64,000 bases of DNA from positions 9,589,881 through 9,653,880 of the forward strand of contig CM030833.1 of NCBI GenBank assembly GCA_018105865.1, given 5' to 3'. A model generated the notes under the pieces. That model was not told the origin of the DNA and ran no database searches. It saw only the letters and a list, made by a program, of their open reading frames with translations. Shown here piece after piece: positions 1-9,508 of this stretch; the stretch's first letter is position 1; the number at the start of each line of letters is the position of its first letter. Source of the stretch: Metaphire vulgaris (lineage: Eukaryota > Annelida > Clitellata > Crassiclitellata > Megascolecidae). The translations under genes were made by a program, and so were the position numbers.

Positions 1-505
1 GGGTCCTTCTCAATTTGGGGGGTGTTCTGAGCTAATTAATATGCATTTTGTATACATACCATTGTCGCATTACCAAATTTTGGGGGCTGTTGACCTTTAA
101 TTGGTAATTGGTGGGGTGTTTGGGGGTGTTAGGGGTTGTAAAACTATCCATGACTGTACTTTATTTATATAAGTCACGAAAATTGTGAAGAATTGCATAT
201 TAAGTGGACTGCAACTAAAAAAGCTGAACACCGCATGGCAACTAATTTGTTACTAGTTAGCTAAGCAGGTCAAGCAGTCTTGCTGTTATCAAGATTTGCA
301 CTAAAAAACATAGCCATCGACATCACATTAATAGTTTATTTCAGAAATGAAATTTTTCTCCAATTTATACTAAAAGGCATCAGTTTTCAGAAGGACTGTA
401 TTTACTTAGAACTGTTAATACTTCTGTAAAAGCTTTGTTAGTAAATTCCAGTGTTCTCTTAAAACCACAATATTCAGTTGTAAGATGAACATAATCTTTT
501 AGCCC
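1..505. other. AT-rich non-coding sequence
   Basis: No coding signal is seen. The first 140 bases hold G-rich stretches (ggggtgtt-like) that look like the end of a degraded MITE, but no partner terminus is in view. Confidence 0.4.
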
Positions 506-589
506 TTTACTGTCCATTTAAATTTTCGATGCCATCACCGTATCGGCCATTTATTTTTGGAGAACAGTGTATTTCAAAGCTGAATTTTA

Positions 590-865
590 AATTTACTGTA
601 TCTCCGGTTATATAAAAGCTAGGAAGATGTTGTTTAGCTTTTTTAGTGCTCTTTCCAACCATCTGTCCTAAAAATAAAAAAATGGGAGTAGGGTCTACTC
701 TATGGCGTAAAAAATTCTCCCTAAAAAAATTTTCAGACCACTTCAGCAAAACATTTTTAGTGGTAACCCTATTTGAGTGAGCAGCAAAGTTGTAGGGGAA
801 TGGTAGTGGAACAAAATAAATCAAAAGTTTGAAAATCGGGTCATTTTTGGTAGAGATATACTACT
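590..865 (+). repeat. Fragment of the piggyBac-like MITE family seen at 54807-55856
   Basis: The text around 'tatataaaagctaggaag', 'gtagggtctactctatgg' and 'gtgagcagcaaagttgta' matches, with substitutions, the two internal blocks of the TTAA-flanked element at 54807-55856, in the same orientation. No TTAA terminus is preserved here, so this is a degraded internal piece. The translation of its reverse strand is a shadow, not a gene. Confidence 0.6.
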
Positions 866-1039
866 TCTAACCCGAACACCCCTTGGTTGGACACGTACAG
901 TAAGTCTTACTTTGTAAAAGCGCGTGTGTCTATTAGATCAAAATCCCAAAGATACCACACATAAATATGAAATAAATGCTGCTACCTATCGAATCAATAC
1001 ATATCTAAAGGTTATTTGCATTTGGACGGGTTAATGTAA

Positions 1040-1590
1040 TGTAACAAAATATTTGTATAGCGCCTCTTCTGAAGAATCACTCAGAAGCGCTCCCACAGAA
1101 AATTGCTGTATATTGACAAAGAGATAAGTTTTAAGTCGTTTCAAAAAGAGGGCCATAGAATTAGGAGTTGCTAAGCCACACATACTGGCATCAAGAGCAT
1201 TCCAAAGGATAGGGCCAACTGATTCAAAACCTCATTTCAGGAACAAAAAGGTTCGTGCTTGAGGCACTCTGAGAAGACCATTGGTTGTGGACTGAAGACA
1301 TGGCTGACCAGGGATAGAGCTAAGAGAATGGAGTAGGTCTGAAAGGTAAGATGAAGTGGCACCATACAGAGAGTGTGCAACCGCTCTCAACACACGAAAC
1401 TGAACTCGAGCAGGATAAGGCAGCCAGTGTAGAACAGACATCATATAATCACTAATGTGATCACGTCTTGTGACACCAGCATTCAACCTTGGCTGCCGAA
1501 TGAAGAACCATTTGGAGTTTATCAAGTCGCACCGATGGAAGACCAGCAAAAAGTGAACCACAGTAGCCAAGCCTTGAGCAAATAAATAAT
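1040..1590 (-). mobile_element. L2/CR1-like LINE, 3' end fragment
   Basis: On the minus strand the sequence reads as the C-terminal end of a non-LTR retrotransposon polyprotein: a segment SVLHWLPYPARVQFRVLRA aligns with the LHWLPxxxRIxFK block, followed by a degraded LWNALxxS and LKRLKTYLF tail, which are hallmarks of the L2/CR1 group. Frames shift several times. The minus-strand 3' end contains the family's end motif (GCGC...TATA around 1060). Dead copy. Confidence 0.7.
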
Positions 1591-1594
1591 AATA

Positions 1595-2330
1595 ATTATT
1601 ATTATTACATGGTTGTTAACGCACATTAAGTCATTCACAAGTAAAGAATCATAAGTGCGGGGTGAGTCACATGACCTAAACAGTGTAGGCCAAACTGCAG
1701 AGTGCAGTTTTCAGTTGGCGTTTAAAAACAATCAACAAAGCAGTTAAGTCCGAAGTGACAGATTTAAGTAGATTGTTCCAAACAGACGGAGCAGTGAGTG
1801 CAAAGGAACGGTCGGTGAGAGAAAGGCGAGTGTGCCGCTTTATCAGTTTATTAGCACCATGTGATCTAAGTAGGCGAGACTGTCCCTGCAATTGAATGAC
1901 ATCTGCCAAGTAGCTGGGCTGTTGTGTTGTTATTGTCTTGAAGGTAATAAGCACGATATTGTACTGAATGCGATATCGTATTGGTAGCCAATGGAGACGA
2001 GCAAGTATCAGTGTAATATGTTCTGTTCGGCACACTTTACAAACAGTCCTGGCCAGTGAGTTCTGTACCCGTTGAAACTTCTGTAAGTTTTTTCCCGAGG
2101 TGCTGTGAAGCACAGGGTTGCAGTAGTCCAGTCTACTGCTGACCACGGAACAGGCTATTGAGGCGGCTGTGTCAAAATCGATGCTGTTACGGATGTGCCT
2201 TAGAGCCCGCATGTGAAAGTATGTTGACTTGCAAATTGTGTCAACGTGGGCATTAAATGACAATGTGTCGTCGATAGTTACACCCAGACTGCGGATTAGG
2301 GTGGTGTTATTTTTGAAGTTTCTAAATATC
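1595..2330 (-). mobile_element. L2/CR1-like LINE, 3' half of RT ORF
   Basis: An uninterrupted minus-strand reading frame (2263 down to 1676) carries the C-terminal part of a non-LTR reverse transcriptase ORF: NAHVDTICKSTYFHMRALR, then DYCNPVLHSTSG, the LHWLPIRYRIQYNI block and a terminal VWNNLLKSV/FKRQLKTALC tail. The family normally ends in KTHLF. The frame continues upstream in degraded form to about 2310. The 3' side is flanked by an (AAT)n tract at 1584-1610, consistent with the microsatellite tails of the other LINE copies here. The RT catalytic part is missing: 5' truncation. Confidence 0.8.
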
Positions 2331-2496
2331 TTCTTCTAACCCCCATTTTGTTTGTGCATGTAAGAAAAAAATTCAGGCAAAATATCAGCCTCATTGGAGA
2401 ATATTTAGAGGTAGCTCAATTACTCTAAAGTTTTGCCAAGATAAATAGCTTCAATGCATACATGCTAGCTTCTAATATAAAGATTTAAGCTGAGAT

Positions 2497-2576
2497 TTAA
2501 CCCCTTAACTGGGGATCCCGGATATATCCGTCCATTTTACATTGAGTTACAGTTAAATACACAGTTAAGGGGTTAA
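2497..2576. mobile_element. 80-bp TTAA-bounded palindromic mini-element
   Basis: A perfect 15-bp inverted repeat, TTAACCCCTTAACTG at 2497-2511 and its reverse complement at 2562-2576, bounds 50 bases. TTAA at both outer ends is the target signature of piggyBac-type transposition. It could be an extreme internal-deletion derivative; an accidental hairpin is the alternative. Confidence 0.5.
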
Positions 2577-2749
2577 GCTGCAAAACAGTGCAAATATAAA
2601 ACCTTGGTTACAGTATTATTTAAATTTAGCACTTTAATAGTGAGATTGATTGATCATGTAACTTCATCACGAATCAGCAGTCACCAGTGGACTAATGTTG
2701 CTTGAGACTGCTGACATAATGCATTTCCATTTTCCACAGACATGTTTAT

Positions 2750-2973
2750 TGTTTAATTGTTTATATTGTGTGCTGACTGTCAGCAGTCAGCAGTGCTGAC
2801 TCAGCAGCGCTGACGTCAGCTCAATGTTGGTATAAATAGCCACTTAGAATGTGGATGCTGATTTGTTCACAGTACACACATATGATTAGCTGTATAATAG
2901 AGTGTTTTAGAAACATTTCTTTAATGCACTCGGTTATTACTGCTGTAGTTGCAATCGGTTAATGAAATAGGAA
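2750..2973 (+). promoter_or_regulatory. Candidate promoter of the transposase-like gene
   Basis: A TATA-like box (tataaata, about 2831-2838) lies about 140 bases upstream of the start codon at 2974. Just upstream are several CAGCAGTCAGCAGTGCTGACTC-type palindromic runs and a CRE-like TGACGTCA core (about 2812). Spacing fits a pol II promoter belonging to the element; activity is inferred only. Confidence 0.4.
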
Positions 2974-5900
2974 ATGGCAGCAACAACTAGATCTCAAAAC
3001 ATAGTCTATCTTCTTGGATCTACTGTGACTGAACTGACTGGTAGTGAGCTGCCATCTGTACGCATGGCACTTGGTTTCTTTCTACATCATCACGTAGAAA
3101 TGCGTGAAACTATTAGACAGTCATCAGCAGCCACCGTCGAAGAAATTGCAAAATTTTGGCACAAAGCAAGAATTCCTATAAGAGATGCACAGAACTGTCA
3201 AACTAAACTAGAACGATCATTTGAAGAGTGGCATTTGCATAAGAAGAATAAAGGCCGTCAGTCTTTGAGCCAACAATCAAAAGAGGTTGAGTTCACTTCC
3301 AGAGTAGATGATCTATTCGACATTGCCTATGCCGATGCTCTTAGCATGATACAAATAGATGAAGATAGACAGTTCTTGCTACTTCAAAGAGAAAAGGGAA
3401 GAAGGGGATCAATGTCAGGTGTAGATCTAATCTTAGACGCAAAGGGAAAACGATCAGCCATGAGACAGGAAGAACTGCTTGCCAGACGCCAGCGAATGGA
3501 AGACCTGCAAAGAAGGCAAAATGAAAGGGCAGTATTGATATCCAGCACTAGTAGCAGTGATTACGAAACTGATGAGGGCAGTAGCAGTCACGATACATAT
3601 GCTGAAACTGAGGAGGGAGCTGTTGGAGATTGCAGTTATAAGACTTATAAAAAGAGAAAGAGAGGCAGAAACAGTATTATAACACCAGAACTTGCAGCTG
3701 CTCTGGACAAAACGAAAATGTCAGATCGAAAGGCGATGCATGTTCTTGTTGAAACTGCACAGAGCTTAGGTCAGAACATTGAAGAACTGGCCCTCAATCG
3801 CGACTCGATTCGCCGACAGAGAATGAAACACAGATTTCAGCAAGCAGCGACATGAAAAGCTGAGTTTAAAGGCAATGTGCCACTGGTGAGTCACTGGTAT
3901 GGCAAACTTATTGCTGATCTAACAACCAAGGAACATGTTGACCGACTTCCTGTGATTGTTTCTGGCAAAGGACTTTCCCAGACCTACTGACAGTTGCAAA
4001 GCTACCAAGCAATTAATCAATATAAGCAGGACAATGTTATTCTAAGAATAATTCAAACCACTTCCCTGAAGAGAGCGCTAAGCCTAGATCTTGCGGTTGA
4101 TATTCACGAGTCAGGGTCCTTTTCTCTGTTACCCTTCGGCTCGCATCATTCACGAATCAAGGTCCTTCTGTTACCCTTGGATTCGCATCGTTCACGAATT
4201 AAGGTCTTCTTTGTTACCCTTACATTCGCATTGCACTCCTTCATTCCTGGCTTCTCTCTCCAATTCCTCCTGAGTTGCCACTCAGTTTCTTTTCCTCGAG
4301 CGAGAGCTGCGAAGATTGCTCTCACCCATATTTATAGCCTTCCGCCACTCTCCCGGCTTTCTGCCCATGCTCTGCCATGGCTGGGTCTTAGCGCCCAGAG
4401 CCTGACTCCTCAGCGACTACTGTAGCGAGATACAGCGCGAAGCTAAATAAGTAAGTTAATACAGAGACAAATACAGTGACAGTATGTCACACACACGTCT
4501 CCTTAAAATAAAAAAATGTCTATTTTTTTACCTATATATATATATACACACTAATATGCATGAATGAATTGCACACATCTCCTTAAAATTGCACATGTCT
4601 TCTTAGAATAAAAAATGTCTATTTTTTATCCTAATTCCTCCTTGTTATAAAACTGTAGCCATGAAAAAATGAAAAAAAGGAAAAATATACATAAAGAGTT
4701 AAATCTAAACAACGACAATAAGCCCGGCACTTTGAAATTGCCACATAAAGTCAATGCAGGCGACAATAAAACGAGAGTCACAATGCTAAACAATGAGGTC
4801 CATTCCGTAATGTTTATTAAAATGGGCAATACAATTAATAAAACATAATACTAGTAATAAGCAGTGCAAAAGTGCTGTCTGCAAAGTCAGGGGAGTGAAA
4901 TGAAATATAGGAGATTATCACTCAAGGGAAGATGATGCTTCCAACAACAGATGGTTACAGCCGCACACTCCAGGAGAAGGCAGCCATCTTTGATCGGTAG
5001 CTCAACAGCTGATGCCTGCAGCAAAGGGAGGGGTGAAGCTGAAGATGATGTGGACGCTGCTCCGATCGTGGAACTGGCCATCGGTACCGTTTTTAAAGTA
5101 TGTCTTGGAGTTGCAACATCGTCTCCAGAGGTTGCTCTCTTTAAGCGTTTAAAAAAAATTGGGTGTTTAAACTGTTTATAGATCGCAAGAAATAAGAAAC
5201 TGGAATGGCAGACGATACAGTGTCGAGAACAGTGCAAGATATCCGAGACAGTATCATATAATTTGCATTCACATATCTGGCAGAGAGTCAGCCAAGGGAT
5301 GACTACCGGGAGTTCTTAGAATTGATTGTCATCTTTCTTGGTTCAGTTCCACCTGTGAGAGGAGTCAGATTCAAGGCACCGGGTGCCATGCATCATGCTC
5401 GTTGGCTGTCGAAAGTAATTTACAGCATGAAGATATGGATGTTTCGAAGCCAGTTCCATTTGACAAAATCAGAGGAGAATGGACTGAGAGACATGTGCGT
5501 GTTTGCAGCTCGTGTTTACCTGAAGGCTTGGATAACGGCTCCTTTAGCAGCAAGTGCACCATGTGATGACTTTCATTTGCTAAATCGCTTCTTGCTTACT
5601 TGACAATTAATCCGGTTATATCAAAAGCAGCAGCAGAAAAGTTTTCCAATCACTTATGGTACTTGTCTCCTGAGCTGGTCAGTTTGGCATTCTTTGACAG
5701 AAATGTGAGTATACCAACCAAGAGACAAATGGTACATGCAATGAGAAACACCAGCGTTCAGCAAGAGCAAACAAGGCGCATAACAGTGGACCTGCAAACA
5801 TTCATGGAAAAGAATTTTGAAGATTTTTTCTTACCAAAGTCCATGACATTATTTGAAGTGATGAACCTCCCACACGCATTTATCGATCAGGACCCAGACT

Positions 5901-6073
5901 TATGGGAGGCACAGGAGGATTATCAGGATGTGGAAAAGACAGTTAATGCAATGAGCGTGGTAAATGACCACGCAGAACGTGGTGTGACGCTTATACAAGA
6001 ACTGAGCGGCCTCATAACCAAAGATGAGTCACAGCTTCAGTTTTTATTACAGACGGTTGCGCAGCACAGGTAG
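2974..6073 (+). pseudogene. Broken transposase-like gene of a widespread invertebrate family
   Basis: The intact first 293 codons (2974-3855) begin MAATTRSQNIVYLLGS and contain VDDLFDIAYADALSM, a Ser/Asp-rich linker, a KKRKRGR basic patch, and LAAALDKTKMSDR / ALNRDSIRRQRMKHRF. After a stop, the frame continues to about 3987 (VDRLPVIVSGKGL). About 1.1 kb of unrelated sequence then replaces the centre, where the family's putative catalytic Asp region should be. The gene resumes at about 5070-5160 (VFKVCLGVATSSPEVALFK), 5286-5600 (PGAMHHARWLSKVIYSMKI) and, after a frameshift, 5600-6073 (FSNHLWYLSPELVSLAFFD, NDHAERGVTLIQEL). The last motif resembles the hAT C-terminal region. I recognise the family as an uncharacterised multi-copy protein of arthropods and cnidarians, probably an RNase-H-fold transposase. 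No TIR or target duplication was resolved. Non-functional as it stands. Confidence 0.75.
3990..5060. other. Foreign sequence replacing the centre of the transposase-like gene
   Basis: This block interrupts the element's protein homology. It contains an imperfect tandem repeat at about 4100-4230 with a unit near 'cacgaatcaaggtccttctgttaccctt', and an AT-rich part from 4500. No gene or terminal repeats were recognised. Confidence 0.45.
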
Positions 6074-6405
6074 GCTTATCCCGACAGCAAGAAAGAGACA
6101 TTGTCAGGGCAGTGTAGTCGGTCAACACTGTAGACAGATATACTGTACTTCTTTACTAACTTCTTGTTTAAACACTGAACAGTTGCAGTCTGTAGTCTTT
6201 ACAATTTTAGACTTTGCAATTTTACATGTTCTTGCTTCCATTTGAAAATACTGTTTGACTTAAAGTGCTGCATAGCTGATATACACCCTTGTCTCTGTTT
6301 TTTAGATAAATTAGCTATAGTGACCATAATCGTTACCTATCAGGTTATTGAGCTACCAGTAGTAGTTACCATAAGAGGCTCACACTTTTTTTCTAATGAT
6401 TTTAG

Positions 6406-7005
6406 CTAAAGAGGAATAGTTTGAGGGGGTAAGACAGCTGAAAATTGCGAAATTAATTTTTTCTGTTTAAGCACCACATTACTGCAGATGTTGCTTTTTG
6501 TTTGAGTACAATGGGTGCCTATCACAATGGATGACATCCTGCCATCTGTGTGCTGTCGTGAGCAAGTTCCGATGACAATGGCTTCTGTCTTGTCTGGATT
6601 CAGTGACAATCCATTGACATCAAGCCAGAGGTGAACAGCATGAAAACAGTTGTCCAGTGTCGACATTGCGTTGTTGTTAGTGAGCACAATGTATAATTGT
6701 GTGTCATCAGCATTCTGTGCTATATTCACTCCGGATGAAGCAGCAATTTGTGTCACTGGCGCAACATACAGTGTGAATAACAGCGGTCAGAGTACTGAAC
6801 CTTGTGGGATTCCAAATTCACAGCTCTCTGTCGATGACTGTTTGCTGCCAACACTTACTGTCTGAGTGCGGCGAGTGAGGTACGATGCTATCCAGTTGAG
6901 AGGCCGTCCGGAGATGCCAAACGTGTAGTGAAGCCTGCACAGCAAAGTATTAGTATCAAATGCATGAATCAAAGTAGAAGCAGATGGCATGTCTAGTGTA
7001 CGTCA
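6406..7005 (-). mobile_element. L2/CR1-like LINE, RT core fragment
   Basis: The minus strand reads, across one in-frame stop (around 6786), IASYLTRRTQTVSVGSK then GIPQGSVL (RT motif B), then an active-site block AQNADDTQLYIVL and LSLNPDKTEAIVIG. In functional relatives the active site is Y-A-D-D; here Tyr is replaced by Asn, so the enzyme is dead. 5' and 3' truncated. Confidence 0.8.
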
Positions 7006-7545
7006 AATCACTCTAAGCTGGCGGAGATGATAGAAGCAACTGCGACAAAGTGAGCTAATATGATCCATAAAGGTTAACTCAGAGTCAAGAATTATACCAA
7101 GATCACTGACAGAAGAGGAGAAAGAGAGGTCAAGGAAGGCAGACTGCATAGACAGATGATCAATTTTTGAGAGCTGACCTCGAGTACCAAACCAGATGAA
7201 CTGAGTTTTAGCTGGATTAAGTAAAAGATGATTTTAGTGCATCCATGGACAAAGTAAGTCAACAAATCAAGTCAACAACAGGCTCAAGAAAGTGTACAAC
7301 AGGCTTCAACAAATTCCCGAGTGATCTGCAGTGCATTAGTGGGGCTGGAATGTGAATAGGCCTGAATATCATCAGCATACATATGTGTTTTAAAATTATA
7401 AGGTGCAAACAAGCGTGTAACATCAGCAGTATATAGTATATACAGAAGCTACCCAAGGACCGAACCCTGAGGGACTCTACAAGTGACTGGCACTTCATGG
7501 GAGTAGGTAGAACCAAGCGATGCAATCGCTTGGTTCTACCTACGT
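7006..7545 (-). mobile_element. Second L2/CR1-like LINE fragment
   Basis: Immediately adjoining the previous copy and again on the minus strand: RVPQGSVLG-like and HMYADDIQAYSHSS (intact YADD) are followed, in a shifted frame, by KTQFIWFGTRGQLSKID and DLGIILDSELTFMDHI. Internal deletions and stops make it a pseudogene. It may be part of a different copy from 6406-7005, because motif B and the active site occur twice. Confidence 0.7.
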
Positions 7546-7999
7546 TATAGGCGGTTTAAGAATGACTTCAAAAGTTGCATGATGCCTTTAGGCGCCATAG
7601 CCGTTTAACGGAAGTTAACGCTTGATGCCTATAGACGTCAAAGTCAGTAAAGGGGTTAACACAGACTTGATCTTTGCTCAATAATCTAAACAATGCATCT
7701 GATAAATCGTGACTTGTGATTGGTTGTTGTGATAGTCTTCAAATAACCTCTGATTGACCTGTCTTCACCAATGACCAATTTTCATGTACACTTTGGGAAT
7801 ATGTGTCCGGTGTGCCTCTGGCTTTAGTACATGTTTTGATAATTGTGTGCAACTGCTTTGCCAGGTATTATAGCAACCCTTCTTGGTAGATATCTGCATA
7901 TCAGTTTCACTACCTATTGCTACTAACATATCAAAGCATAGCAAAACTTGGCACATTGCAGGAACCATTGTAGCTTCGACATTATGCTGGCATAATCCT

Positions 8000-9180
8000 G
8001 GGTAGAGGGTGACACGGGGACAACTTTTTATCCCCACCCCCACTCTGCACCCAAACATTTCTCCCCATCCCCACCCCGTCCTCGCATTGCTTCTCCCCAT
8101 CCCTGCTGCAGGTGTCACGACAATTCGCCTACAGACTTTTCGTCTACGACAATTCGTCTGCAGATTTTTCGTCTACCGACAGTAGGTCTACTACAATATC
8201 TGGGCTGGGGTTAGGGTTAGAGTGGGTTTAGGTTGGGGTTATTGTCAGGGTTAGGGTTAGAGTTAGGGGTTGGGTTATTGTTAGGGTTAGGTTAGGGTAT
8301 CGTAGTAAACCTATTGTTGGTAGACCAAAAGTCTGTAGCTGAATTGTCGTAGACGAATTGCCTGTAGACGAATTGTCTGTAGACGAATTGTCTGTAGACG
8401 AATTGTCGCGGAACCCCTGCCTCATCCTCGCAGCATTTGTCCCCATCTCCTCTCCACCAGCCTTTTCCATCCCCTCATTGTCCCTACAGTAATCCGTTAA
8501 CATAAGTTAACAAAAACACTTATCGTAATATGCTATTACGTATTTGCTTCTAAATTATAACGTCATGTTTTCAACTGTTAAATGGTAATATAATTAAAGT
8601 TTAAGCCTATGAACAAAAACGATTGACAACAGCATCAACACTCAGCTGAGTGCAGTGGTCCTCCATTGTGCAATCTTCTTGTAGCCACACATCACTCGTT
8701 TCATATACGTTTGGAAAGATACTTAACTTACTCACTTTTACTTTTAAAAATCAATTTATTGATGTTGCATTTTTTCATTTATAAATTTGAGTGATGAAAA
8801 AAATAGCAAGCCATGTTCCCAAAGCAATACAAGTTAAAAGGCACACAGGAAAAGGAAGTACTAGGCAGTACTTCTGGCACATTGCTATGTCAGTCGGCTG
8901 CTCTAGTGCCGTGTATTAATTCCACCCATACTTACTTAGCAAATAACCTACTTGGTTACTAAATACTATACATGCAGAAAGGCAAGAACGCCTTTACAGC
9001 ATCATCAGTATTATCATTATCATATTGATAATTATCAATATGATAATTACCATATTGAGAATTATCAATATTGATAATTATCAGTATTATAATACTGATA
9101 CCGTGACCACGGTATTACCATAGTAAATGTCCCCATCCCCATGGTATTACCGCATGGCAAGAACCCATTACCACGACTGG
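8000..9180. repeat. Degraded composite repeat interrupted by a Mutator-like MITE
   Basis: C-rich phrases 'tccccacccccac', 'ttctccccatccctg' left of 8111 continue as 'cctcatcctcgcagcatttgtccccatc' right of 8415, and a similar 'aatgtccccatccccatgg' occurs at 9125. Between 9010 and 9110 are nested inverted repeats of TGATAATTATCAATA. This looks like one older element split by the insertion at 8111-8415. Superfamily not recognised. Confidence 0.4.
8111..8415. mobile_element. Mutator-like MITE, family F1 (phrase GACAATTCGTCTA)
   Basis: 305 bp. The left end GGTGTCACGACAATTCG faces the right end GGTTCCGCGACAATTCG (reverse complement). Both arms are arrays of a phrase near GACAATTCGTCTA (TAGACGAATTGTC on the right). 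Flanking 9-mers CCTGCTGCA (8102-8110) and CCTGCCTCA (8416-8424) agree at 7 of 9 positions, as expected of an aged 9-bp target duplication. The spacer (about 8208-8300) is a degenerate TTAGGG-like array. No coding capacity. Confidence 0.6.
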
Positions 9181-9359
9181 GTAATGAATCTGGGTCAATG
9201 GATCAGCCGAACTTTGAACTGATGCTTTACTGAGTGAGCCACTGAGGCAGAAAGGTGTGCATTTGTTGAGTATTTAAGATAGTTTTAGTGTATGCAATGA
9301 ATTGTTTATTCTGCACAACATAAAACATAATTTGTTAAATTTATGTGTAATTTATGCAG

Positions 9360-9508
9360 ATTATCTTGGACAATTCTTCCATTGCCATTCATTATCTGAA
9401 GACTTGGTTTATCATTGATATCATTTCGGCTTTTCCATATGATGTATTCTATATCATTTCACTTGATGCTAATAGTATGACCGATGTCCAGAAAATCCAT
9501 GCACTGCG
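9360..9508 (+). CDS. HCN-like exon: S2-S3 loop, S3, start of S4
   Basis: 149 nt between acceptor tttatgcag and donor cg|gtaagc. It reads IILDNSSIAIHYLKTWF, IIDIISAFPYDVFYII, then a loop SLDANSMTDVQ and HAL plus two bases of an Arg codon. KTWFIIDIISAFPYD matches the HCN S2-S3 signature (xTWFVVDFxSSIPxD). The leftover CG joins the A of the next exon to give Arg, restoring HALRVLK across a TE-filled 8.2-kb intron. Confidence 0.9.

Noticed and set aside
4091..4425. Overlapping open frames of 60-143 codons
   Set aside because: They arise from a tandem repeat; composition is odd and no motif or start context supports coding.
8208..8300. TTAGGG-like run as a true telomere or chromosome end
   Set aside because: Short, degenerate, and enclosed by the inverted arms of a MITE.
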